A stretch of DNA of 64,000 nucleotides. Origin: CAYVVT01 sp964454335. Lineage in GTDB: Bacteria; Fidelibacterota; UBA8477; JABMPR01. The notes below the pieces were generated by a model that was not told the DNA's origin, made no database searches, and saw nothing but the letters and a program-made list of their open reading frames with translations. Location of the stretch: the NCBI GenBank assembly GCA_964454335.1, contig CAYVVT010000001.1:434001-498000 (forward strand). Reading direction: 5' to 3'. Made by a program: the position numbers and the translations under genes. Of the stretch, positions 36,300 through 43,987 are shown piece after piece; positions within the stretch are counted from its first letter, which is position 1, and each line of letters begins with the position of its first letter.

Positions 36300-36989
36300 C
36301 TAGAGTCCGATCCCGATGATCAGGCGCCATTCACTGCCGTGGTCATCTGACGTTGGGAACAGGTAGCCAAGTGACATCCACAGATGTTCACCGCCGTGGG
36401 AGAGGGTGGGCCCAAGCAGGCTGTGATCCGGCTCGACCTTCAACTCCAATCCAGCACCCCAGTGCTTGAAGAACTGATAACCCAGACCGGCGACATGTTC
36501 GAATTTTGTCTCGGTCTCATCTTCCTCGAACTCTATTTCGAATATAGGATTGTAGGCCATGTACCAGTTTCCCCGGGATCGTCCCAGAATGAGCTTCAAC
36601 TCGAGTTCATGTTCCTCGAACTGGGCATCACGCTTGTACTCGGCATACAGTAAAGGATCGACAAACCACTTGCCACGTTCACCTAGACGATAGCGGGAAC
36701 GGATCTTGAATCCGTCATAGCCGATCCCGCTGGTGGAATCGTAACTGAATACATTGTAGAAACCCATATCGAAGTGATCGGTCATGCCGATCTCCAGCTC
36801 CGTTTGCAGGGAAACACCACTGATGTACTTCCCATCCGGATCCCACTTGACTGTGTGATAGTATTCAAGTTCGGCTTCACCGCGATGCATGCTCATGTAC
36901 TCGTAGGTCCAAACGAAATGACGTTGGTCGGCCTCGATATTCGCCGGGAGCAGCACAAGTAACAGAAGCGGGGTGAAATTCTTCAACAT
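36300..36989 (-). CDS. Hypothetical outer-membrane beta-barrel protein
   Basis: 229 residues with a signal peptide (LKNFTPLLLLVLLPANIEA) followed by regularly alternating strands rich in Tyr, Trp and Glu, for example ELEYYHTVKWDPDGKY and KWFVDPLLYAEYKRD, ending in EWRLIIGIGL. The pattern suggests a small barrel related to transporter-like OM proteins of unknown function. The ATG at 36989 has GGAG upstream. It sits alone upstream of the stem at 36102-36128. No function is proposed. Confidence 0.75.
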   Translation of the reverse strand: MLKNFTPLLLLVLLPANIEADQRHFVWTYEYMSMHRGEAELEYYHTVKWDPDGKYISGVSLQTELEIGMTDHFDMGFYNVFSYDSTSGIGYDGFKIRSRYRLGERGKWFVDPLLYAEYKRDAQFEEHELELKLILGRSRGNWYMAYNPIFEIEFEEDETETKFEHVAGLGYQFFKHWGAGLELKVEPDHSLLGPTLSHGGEHLWMSLGYLFPTSDDHGSEWRLIIGIGL

Positions 36990-37122
36990 TCTTCATTTCT
37001 CCAAATCCTGTGGCATAAGAAGCCATTATCCCGCTTCCGGATCGCACGAGAAAGTAAATGCGAATAATTCTCATTACCAAATAGAAAATCACAGTTTTCA
37101 GAGTCTGGGAGTAAACAGTGTA

Positions 37123-39216
37123 CTAGTCGAGTTTACAGAATTTTTCCACCCGCTCCTGGTCACCGAAGATGATGAGTTGATCGTCCTGCTGCATCTTGTC
37201 AGTGGCTACCGGCATTCTATCCTGATTCTCACCGTCTACAACCCGACGAATGAGCAGGATCTCGATACGGTGCTTCTTGCGCACATTCATTTCCATAATG
37301 CTGCGGCCGATGAATCTGGAAGGTGGGTTGATCTTGGCCATCAGGAATCCCGGCATGACTTCCATTTCTTCATGATCGTGACGGTGGATGTATTTCATCG
37401 AGGTGGCAATGGCTTGTGCGGATTGCGATTTCAGCAGCTGCTCCTGGTACTTCTCCAGGATGCCGCTGCGCTCTACCTGGCCGGTAAGTTTTCCCTGGTT
37501 GTCAACCACTGGCAGAGCTTCCAGATCCAGCTGTGTCATAAGCCGCAGAGCGTGGTGCAAGGGCGTGGAATCTGTGATTGTCTCAAAATGGACGTTCATG
37601 ACCTCCTTCACCACGGTATCCGATGCCACTTGCTCATGATGATCCAGAAAACGCCGGACGCTGTTCTGTGTAATGATCCCTTCGAGGACGCCCTCTTCAT
37701 CTAGAACATATAGGTTGATCTCCTTGGACTTGGCCATGAGCTGCAGAAGGCTGGCCAGTGGCAAATCATCCTGCACACTCTTGACCATGAGCTGCTTCAC
37801 GTGCTCCACCTCGATGCGATCCAGGACATTGCGATCACGTCCACCGGAGATGTCAATACCCCGGCGTTTCAATTTCAGCGTGTAAATGGTACCATCCTGC
37901 AGCTTGGAGGTGATGATCGTGGCCAGGATGCTGGCGATCATCAGCGGCAGGATCACAGAATATTCCGAGGTCATCTCGAAGATGATCAGTACCGCGGTGA
38001 CAGGGGCATTGGTCGTCGCCGCCACCATGGCAGCCATCCCCACCAGGGCATAGGCTCCCGAACTGGCTGTGATCGCAGGAAAAAGTGAATGTGTATAGAG
38101 ACCAAAAGCTGATCCCAGCATGGCGCCGATGAACAGAGAGGGTGCGAACACTCCTCCTGAAGCACCATATCCCAAAGACAGGCTGGTGGCCAGGATCTTG
38201 GCAAAGATGAGGATGGTCACCATGATCACAGGCAGGGCACCCACAAGCACCAGGTCGATGGTGTCCAATCCAACTCCCATAGTGTGTGGCATAAAGGAAG
38301 CCAGACCTCCAAGGATTGCTCCGCCGATGATGGCTTTGAACTCATTGGGAACCCGCCAGCGATCGAAGCCGTCCTCCGCCAGATACAATGTTTTGATGAA
38401 AAGCCAGCCCGCCAGACCCACCAGGATTCCCAGTATGGCATAGAAGATCAGTTCCCAGGGGGACTGAAGGCTGTACATGGGCGGCGTAAAGGCCGGGAAA
38501 TCGCCTTCAATGCTGCGGCTGATCACTGTACCAAAAACCGAGGCCACGATGATAGGACCGATGGAGGCCACCGAGAAATCACCCAGGATCACCTCGCTGG
38601 CAAAGATCGCCCCGGCGATGGGGGCATTGAAGGTTGCGGCAATACCGGCTGCAGCACCACATCCAATGAAGGTTTTCATACGGCGTGAGGACACCTGAAA
38701 GAGCTGTCCCACAATAGATCCGAAGGAGGATCCGATCTGGACGATAGGTCCCACGCGTCCCACAGAAGCTCCGGAGGCAATTGACATGGCGGAGGCCAGG
38801 GTCTTTACCAGCGCCACACGTACACGGATGAACCCGTTCTTGCGTGCAACGGCATCCATCACCTCCGGGACACCATGACCTTCCGCTTCCCGAGAGAACC
38901 GTGAGGCCAGGAATACAACAACAGCACCGACGCCAGCCGGAACCAGTATCTTCCGCCACAGGGGGGCATCGGCAACAGTCTGGTAAAAGAATCCATAGCC
39001 CCAGAACAACTGCTGTAACTGGAATATCAATTCCTTGAAACCGGACACGATGAGCCCTGCCGACACACCGATCAACACAGCCATGGACAACACAAAGAGT
39101 TGATCAAAGGACTTCAACCGCATAAGAACCTTCTGCAGGATGGCATAGGATTCCCGACGCCTGCGCAGGTACCAGCGCAGGCGATGGATCCGTTCCTGTG
39201 ATAAATTTTCTTTCAT
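37123..39216 (-). CDS. ClC-family chloride channel with CBS and TrkA_C domains
   Basis: 697 residues. The ClC membrane domain covers about 35-460, with AEGHGVPEVM (115-120 region), GRVGPIVQIG (153-162) and GGVFAPSLFIGAMLG. The Glu of the GREGP motif, which acts as the gating and proton-coupling residue in E. coli ClC, is Val155 here. That suggests a passive chloride channel, not a chloride/proton exchanger. Two CBS domains follow (about 475-590), and a TrkA_C domain with FIGRSIMEMNVRKKHRIEIL lies at the C-terminus (about 620-697). Both are cytosolic ligand-binding modules that could gate the channel. Confidence 0.92.
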   Translation of the reverse strand: MKENLSQERIHRLRWYLRRRRESYAILQKVLMRLKSFDQLFVLSMAVLIGVSAGLIVSGFKELIFQLQQLFWGYGFFYQTVADAPLWRKILVPAGVGAVVVFLASRFSREAEGHGVPEVMDAVARKNGFIRVRVALVKTLASAMSIASGASVGRVGPIVQIGSSFGSIVGQLFQVSSRRMKTFIGCGAAAGIAATFNAPIAGAIFASEVILGDFSVASIGPIIVASVFGTVISRSIEGDFPAFTPPMYSLQSPWELIFYAILGILVGLAGWLFIKTLYLAEDGFDRWRVPNEFKAIIGGAILGGLASFMPHTMGVGLDTIDLVLVGALPVIMVTILIFAKILATSLSLGYGASGGVFAPSLFIGAMLGSAFGLYTHSLFPAITASSGAYALVGMAAMVAATTNAPVTAVLIIFEMTSEYSVILPLMIASILATIITSKLQDGTIYTLKLKRRGIDISGGRDRNVLDRIEVEHVKQLMVKSVQDDLPLASLLQLMAKSKEINLYVLDEEGVLEGIITQNSVRRFLDHHEQVASDTVVKEVMNVHFETITDSTPLHHALRLMTQLDLEALPVVDNQGKLTGQVERSGILEKYQEQLLKSQSAQAIATSMKYIHRHDHEEMEVMPGFLMAKINPPSRFIGRSIMEMNVRKKHRIEILLIRRVVDGENQDRMPVATDKMQQDDQLIIFGDQERVEKFCKLD

Positions 39217-39330
39217 GCAGTTTCCCGGATTGGCGGCAAAATAATCTTCATCGCCGATTCTTCCCAGTCGCTATTCTTCTATCAGAATGACAGTGATCGA
39301 GTTTAAATTACATCCGTATTGGAGAATCTG

Positions 39331-40737
39331 ATGAGTGATCCAACATCATTTCGGGGGATGCGGATCCTGATCCTTGTCCTATCTATGATCATGACAGTTG
39401 GGGTGTTTGCCCAGGATGTCCCGGTGGACAGTCTGGCAGCCTATCGCCAATTGCTGGAGACCGCCCTTCTCGATATGAAGATCAGTCACGAGGAACGCGC
39501 CCTGCTTAATGTGGCCGGGATGCAGCACAACGTGTCTATTGACAGGATGAAAGCACTTGAGGACGAGATCCTGGGAAGTCTGGAGAAGCCTCTCGACCAA
39601 TCTGGTCGCTGGCCGCTTGTGGCCCAGAACATGGCCCTGGGTGCGGGTCTGTACGGCTGGGCGATCCCAGAGGTCCTGAATGCCACCGACGATAAATGGG
39701 TCATAGGGAGTGAAATGGTCTCACTGGGTGCGTCATTCTACCTCACATATCGTTTCACAGAGGACATGACAATCAACCATGCCAGGGCGCAAGTGCTCCG
39801 TTCCGGCGCTTTACTGGGACTGCGGTATGGCCTGGGTTTAAGCAGCATATTCGAGCTTAGTCTAGAGGAAGATGAAGACATCGGACTGGAGAGAGATAAG
39901 AGAGCCCTGCTCCTCATGATGACCGCAACGCCGCTGGGAATGGTCCTGGCTGATCGGAGCTACCAGAAGGAGTTGCCAAACCATGGTCAGGCCTGGATCC
40001 AGGATCTCTGGGGAATTGTTGCCGGGGTGACTGCGATGTCTTTTTATACCCTTATCGAAGAATCACCAGACGAACCTGATTTTGGTATTGATGATACGGA
40101 AGATTGGGGTGAAGCAACGGCAGACTGGGGTGATGCGGAATGGGCGGCTCACGATTCACTCTGGGAGGAATATGACCGGGAGTATGATGCTTTCGCCAGA
40201 AGGCGCACCATGCTGGAACTGCCGGTATATCCCCTGGGGATCTACTGGGGATTGCGTTATACCCGGGATGATCCCCAGACCTTCGGTGACGCCTTGATGC
40301 TTTATCAGGGATACGGAGCAGGCTGGCTATACAGCATTTTGACCCTGGAGTTACTCATCGGTGTTGACAACATGAGTGAGGGTGCCTTCCTCTCCACTGC
40401 CAGTCTGGGGGCTATCGGGGGGATCTATGCCTATGACCGGATGATCCGTCCATACGACTACACCTTCGGCCAATTCTTTCTCTCATCGCTGGGTACTGCC
40501 TCCGGTTTCGCCTTCGGTTTTGGGTTGAGCATCATGGCGGATATCATGGATCAGCAGATCGGAGCGCTCCCGGTCATCGCAGGCGGTGTAGCTGGCACAT
40601 ACCTGACACAGGGCATTCTTGATCTCCAGCCTGCTGGTTCGCTCTCGGAGAATGGCAGGGGGACACAGCTGGATATCCTGCCCTATTATTCAATGCGATC
40701 AGGACAATATGGTCTGACACTCTCCTTAAGCTTATAA
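39331..40737 (+). CDS. Hypothetical membrane-associated protein with signal peptide
   Basis: 468 residues starting at an ATG with GGAG at 39321-39324. A signal peptide ends near VFAQ. An N-terminal helical part (about 20-80) has repeated charged helices. The rest contains several glycine- and alanine-rich hydrophobic stretches (LGASFYLTYRF, SGALLGLRYGLGL, LSTASLGAIGGIYAY, GTASGFAFGFGLSI) separated by an acidic linker (about 245-285, rich in D, E and W). The end is YGLTLSLSL, which could be a last barrel strand. I do not recognise the family. It is divergent from the ClC gene. Confidence 0.7.
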   Translation: MSDPTSFRGMRILILVLSMIMTVGVFAQDVPVDSLAAYRQLLETALLDMKISHEERALLNVAGMQHNVSIDRMKALEDEILGSLEKPLDQSGRWPLVAQNMALGAGLYGWAIPEVLNATDDKWVIGSEMVSLGASFYLTYRFTEDMTINHARAQVLRSGALLGLRYGLGLSSIFELSLEEDEDIGLERDKRALLLMMTATPLGMVLADRSYQKELPNHGQAWIQDLWGIVAGVTAMSFYTLIEESPDEPDFGIDDTEDWGEATADWGDAEWAAHDSLWEEYDREYDAFARRRTMLELPVYPLGIYWGLRYTRDDPQTFGDALMLYQGYGAGWLYSILTLELLIGVDNMSEGAFLSTASLGAIGGIYAYDRMIRPYDYTFGQFFLSSLGTASGFAFGFGLSIMADIMDQQIGALPVIAGGVAGTYLTQGILDLQPAGSLSENGRGTQLDILPYYSMRSGQYGLTLSLSL

Positions 40738-40843
40738 TTCCACTGTGGATAAAATTCGGGATAATCTCAGTTGGGCCTGGCTCTGGCTCGTGCAGTCCCT
40801 GCGCCGTTCAACACGGAAACAAGGTGAAGTAATCGAGGTAAAT

Positions 40844-41353
40844 ATGACGAAAACAGCATTGGATTGGATCTTCAGCCGACGAAGCATTCGTAAATATCAT
40901 CCCATGGCGGTGGAAGTTGAAAAGGTCGATCTCATTCTCAAAGCAGCCATGGCCGCACCATCCGCAAATAATTCCAAACCCTGGCATTTTGTCGTGATGC
41001 AGGATCGATCACGACTCGATGAGATCGCCACGACCCATCCCTATGCCAAGATGGTCTATGAAGCCCCGCTGGTGATCGCCGTCTGTGGCGAGGTCAAGCT
41101 GTCGAAGAAATACTGGGTGCAGGATTGTTCCGCCGCCACACAGAATATCCTGCTAGCCGCCAGGACTCTTGGATTGGGATCCGTATGGCTTGGGGTTCAT
41201 CCCCGGTTGAAACGCAAGGAAAGCCTGAAAGAATTGTTGAGGATCCCGGAAGGTGTTGAGATCCTCTCTATGGTGGCCATTGGCTATGGTGCAGAGGAGA
41301 AGGAAGCCAGGACACAATATGATCCATCTCGGGTGAGACAGGAGGAGTGGTAG
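40844..41353 (+). CDS. Nitroreductase family protein
   Basis: 169 residues from the ATG at 40844 (GAGG at 40835-40838). The N-terminal SRRSIRKYHPMAVE is the FMN-binding start of the nitroreductase fold, followed by AAMAAPSANNSKPWHFVVMQD and the C-terminal ARTLGLGSVWLGVHP. Such flavoproteins reduce nitro compounds, quinones or flavins with NAD(P)H as homodimers in the cytoplasm. Its length is at the short end of the family. It precedes dinB by about 90 nt on the same strand. The natural substrate is unknown. Confidence 0.9.
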   Translation: MTKTALDWIFSRRSIRKYHPMAVEVEKVDLILKAAMAAPSANNSKPWHFVVMQDRSRLDEIATTHPYAKMVYEAPLVIAVCGEVKLSKKYWVQDCSAATQNILLAARTLGLGSVWLGVHPRLKRKESLKELLRIPEGVEILSMVAIGYGAEEKEARTQYDPSRVRQEEW

Positions 41354-41441
41354 CAATAATTGAATACAGAATGTCAAAGGAGCGTTAATGACGAACCGTT
41401 CTAAGTTCGACATTCCTTGCTTGATATTCTGAGTCCAATCA

Positions 41442-42506
41442 ATGCAAACACCACGAGCCATACTGCACCTGGACCTCGATGCTTTTTTCTGTGCCGTCGA
41501 GGTTCTGAAGGATCCCAGCCTGGAAGGGCTGCCTCTGGTTGTGGGTGGCAGTTCCAAAACCCGGGGTGTGGTGGCGGCGGCATCCTACCCTGCACGGGAA
41601 TACGGCATCCATTCTGCCATGCCCATGATCGAAGCCCACCGGCGCTGCAAGGACCTGGTGGTTCGGGGATCCAACTTCAAAGCCTACCGCATGTATTCCA
41701 AGATCGTCATGGGCATCCTGCGCAGTGAATCGGACGTCATTCAGCAGGTGAGTGTTGACGAGGCCTATCTCGATCTCAGTTCGAAGGTCGAGGAGTGGGT
41801 TGAGGCCTCGGAGATCGCCAGGAAGGTCCAGCTGAAGATCTCCAGGGATATCGGTCTGTCTGCCTCCGTGGGCATCGCAACCAACAAGATGTTGGCCAAG
41901 ATCGCCTCGGATTTCCAGAAGCCCAATGGACTCACCGTTGTTCCCCCGGGTACGGAGGAGGATTTCCTGGCGCCGCTGTCAGTGAAGAAGATCCCGGGGA
42001 TCGGACCCAAGAGCACGGAGAAACTGGCCAAATATGGTATTCTCACCGTGGCTGATCTGCGTACCCTCACCAAAGAACAGCTTGAGAGACGATTTGGGAA
42101 ATTTGGCCGTGGTATGTACCGCTGGGCCCGAGGGATAGATGATCGACCAGTTCATGAAGGTCATGAAGCCAAATCAGTCAGCACTGAAAGAACCTTCTCT
42201 ACAGACATATCTGATGAAAATGAGTTGATGGAGATCCTGGAGAATCTGAGCCACAAAGTTGCCGATCACCTGGACAAGGACAATCGTGCAGGCTCGACCG
42301 TGACCATCAAGATGCGCTATGCTGATTTCTCCACTTACACTCGACAGCATACCGGTATCGAAGCCATATGGGAGGGGAGCCGGATCTACGACATCGCACG
42401 ACGACTGTTCACGCGGAACTGGATCCCGGGAGCTGCGGTCAGGTTGTTAGGAGTCGGTGTAAGCCACTTCACCGAGCGGAAAGGGCAACTCAGGCTGGAT
42501 CTGTGA
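41442..42506 (+). CDS. dinB: DNA polymerase IV (Y-family)
   Basis: 354 residues, the usual length. The catalytic acids are in HLDLDAFF (D11, D13) and VDEAYLDL (D106, E107). Helix-hairpin-helix residues KKIPGIGPKSTEKLAKYGI and the little-finger domain follow. The C-terminus GQLRLDL fits the beta-clamp binding motif QLxLx. It carries out translesion synthesis past bulky or alkylated bases. A Tag alkylation-repair gene lies convergent just downstream. No LexA-type box was recognised upstream. Confidence 0.95.
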   Translation: MQTPRAILHLDLDAFFCAVEVLKDPSLEGLPLVVGGSSKTRGVVAAASYPAREYGIHSAMPMIEAHRRCKDLVVRGSNFKAYRMYSKIVMGILRSESDVIQQVSVDEAYLDLSSKVEEWVEASEIARKVQLKISRDIGLSASVGIATNKMLAKIASDFQKPNGLTVVPPGTEEDFLAPLSVKKIPGIGPKSTEKLAKYGILTVADLRTLTKEQLERRFGKFGRGMYRWARGIDDRPVHEGHEAKSVSTERTFSTDISDENELMEILENLSHKVADHLDKDNRAGSTVTIKMRYADFSTYTRQHTGIEAIWEGSRIYDIARRLFTRNWIPGAAVRLLGVGVSHFTERKGQLRLDL

Positions 42507-42586
42507 AATCAGTAGCATGGAGTAAAGGAATACAGGAGCATGCCGCGCTGATGTTCATCGAGCATAGGCGGGTAAGGGAGTAAAGG

Positions 42587-42610
42587 AGCGCTAGCGCTAC
42601 CTCATTTTTC
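42587..42610 (+). terminator. Possible weak terminator after dinB
   Basis: AGCGCTAGCGCT (42587-42598) is a perfect palindrome followed by ACCTCATTTTTC. It lies between the convergent dinB and tag genes. The stem is short, so the call is weak. Confidence 0.3.
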
Positions 42611-42621
42611 AAAGCTAAGTC

Positions 42622-43206
42622 TCAAAGATCCTTCAATTCAGCATAGCGGTAGCAGCTCACCTCATGGTCATTCACCATCCCCACGGCCTGCATATGGGCG
42701 TACATCACCGTGGTGCCCAGGAATTTGAAGCCCATGGTCTTCAGGTTCCTGGCGATCTCATCCGAAAGCTCGGTGCTGGCAGGGATATCACCCATGCGCT
42801 GCCAGGTGTTCACCTGTGGCTTACCGTCAACGAAGGCCCACAGATAATTACAGAATGAACCATGCTCAGCAGCCACCTCCAGGAATCGTTGGGCATTGTT
42901 GATGGTGGCCCTGATCTTCAACTGGTTGCGAACGATGCCCGCATTTCCCAACAGCTCCTGGACTTTCTGCTCATCATAGCGAGCGACTTTCTCCACGACG
43001 AACTGGTCAAAGGCCAGCCGAAAATTTTCCCGCTTCCGCAAGATGATCTCCCAACTCAATCCGGCCTGGAAGGCTTCCAGGGTGAGAAACTCGAACATGA
43101 GCTGGTCGTCCCGAACGGGAACACCCCATTCCTCGTCATGATATTCTCGATAGAAATCCTTATCGAGATTGACCCACTGACAGCGTTGTTTACCATCATT
43201 ATGCAT
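42622..43206 (-). CDS. tag: DNA-3-methyladenine glycosylase I
   Basis: 194 residues, the family length. It excises 3-methyladenine from alkylated DNA. Matching blocks to E. coli Tag are CQWVN near the start, YHDEEWGVP, the catalytic LEAFQAGLSW (Glu), KRENFR and GFKFLGTTVMYAHMQAVGMV. The block VNDHEVSCYRY contains the His and Cys that, with the N-terminal Cys and His, bind zinc. It reads toward dinB. It may form a small DNA-repair group with dinB, although on opposite strands. Confidence 0.95.
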   Translation of the reverse strand: MHNDGKQRCQWVNLDKDFYREYHDEEWGVPVRDDQLMFEFLTLEAFQAGLSWEIILRKRENFRLAFDQFVVEKVARYDEQKVQELLGNAGIVRNQLKIRATINNAQRFLEVAAEHGSFCNYLWAFVDGKPQVNTWQRMGDIPASTELSDEIARNLKTMGFKFLGTTVMYAHMQAVGMVNDHEVSCYRYAELKDL

Positions 43207-43275
43207 TAAACCACCGCATTCCCGCTATTAATGACGGAAAGCTATTCATTTAATCCGTAATTCTTAATTCCTAAT

Positions 43276-43968
43276 TCAGTCGGGGTGGACCATGGGAACG
43301 AATCGAACCGGAATAATGGTCTGCTGTTTGATCTTGCCACTCTCAGTCTTGCGCAGGGTCTTGAGCTCCTGGTAGTAATCACCCACAGGCAGCACCATGA
43401 TCCCACCAGGCCTGAGCTGCTCGACAAGAGCCTGGGGGATTTCCGGTGGTGCAGCCGTGACAATGATACGATCAAAAGGGGCGTGTTCAGGCCAGCCCTT
43501 GTACCCGTCGCCCCATCTGACGGTTACATTCTCGTAGCCCAGAGCTTTGAGCCGGGCAGCTGAGCTGTCGGCCAGCACCTCGATGATCTCGATGGTGTAG
43601 ACCTCCCGGGCAAGTTTTGACAGAATGGCCGCTTGGTATCCAGAACCGGTGCCAATCTCCAGGACCTTTTCCTTTCCGGTCAGTTCGAGTTGATCGGTCA
43701 TGAGCCCCACGATGTATGGCTGTGATATCGTCTGACGTTCCCCGATGGGCAGGGCATGATCCTGGTAGGCATGGATGCGCCAGGCAGGTGGCACGAATAG
43801 GTGTCGGGGTGTTGTACGCATGACCTCCAGTACTGCAGGATCAGACACATCCCGGGACTGGATCTGGGTCCTGACCATTGCTGCGGCATCTGCTTTCCAG
43901 CCTTCCTGTGCCTGGCAGGATATCACAAAACACAGCAGGATGATGGGATATTTGGATCTGAGAGTCAT
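43276..43968 (-). CDS. pcm: Exported protein-L-isoaspartate O-methyltransferase
   Basis: 230 residues from the ATG at 43968, which has GAGAGGAG upstream. The PCMT core is complete: TPRHLFVPPAW, the PIGERQTISQPYIVGLMTDQ substrate loop, the SAM-binding EIGTGSGYQAAIL and LVEQLRPGGIMVLPVG. It repairs isoaspartate in damaged proteins using SAM. Unlike the classic cytosolic enzyme it starts with a hydrophobic leader and LLCFVISCQAQ, a signal peptide or lipobox-like site, as in some Pcm proteins reported from other bacteria. It lies 19 nt after the Mo hydroxylase gene and is probably the last gene of the purine operon. Confidence 0.9.
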   Translation of the reverse strand: MTLRSKYPIILLCFVISCQAQEGWKADAAAMVRTQIQSRDVSDPAVLEVMRTTPRHLFVPPAWRIHAYQDHALPIGERQTISQPYIVGLMTDQLELTGKEKVLEIGTGSGYQAAILSKLAREVYTIEIIEVLADSSAARLKALGYENVTVRWGDGYKGWPEHAPFDRIIVTAAPPEIPQALVEQLRPGGIMVLPVGDYYQELKTLRKTESGKIKQQTIIPVRFVPMVHPD

Positions 43969-43987
43969 GTCGGCTCCTCTCTGCTGA

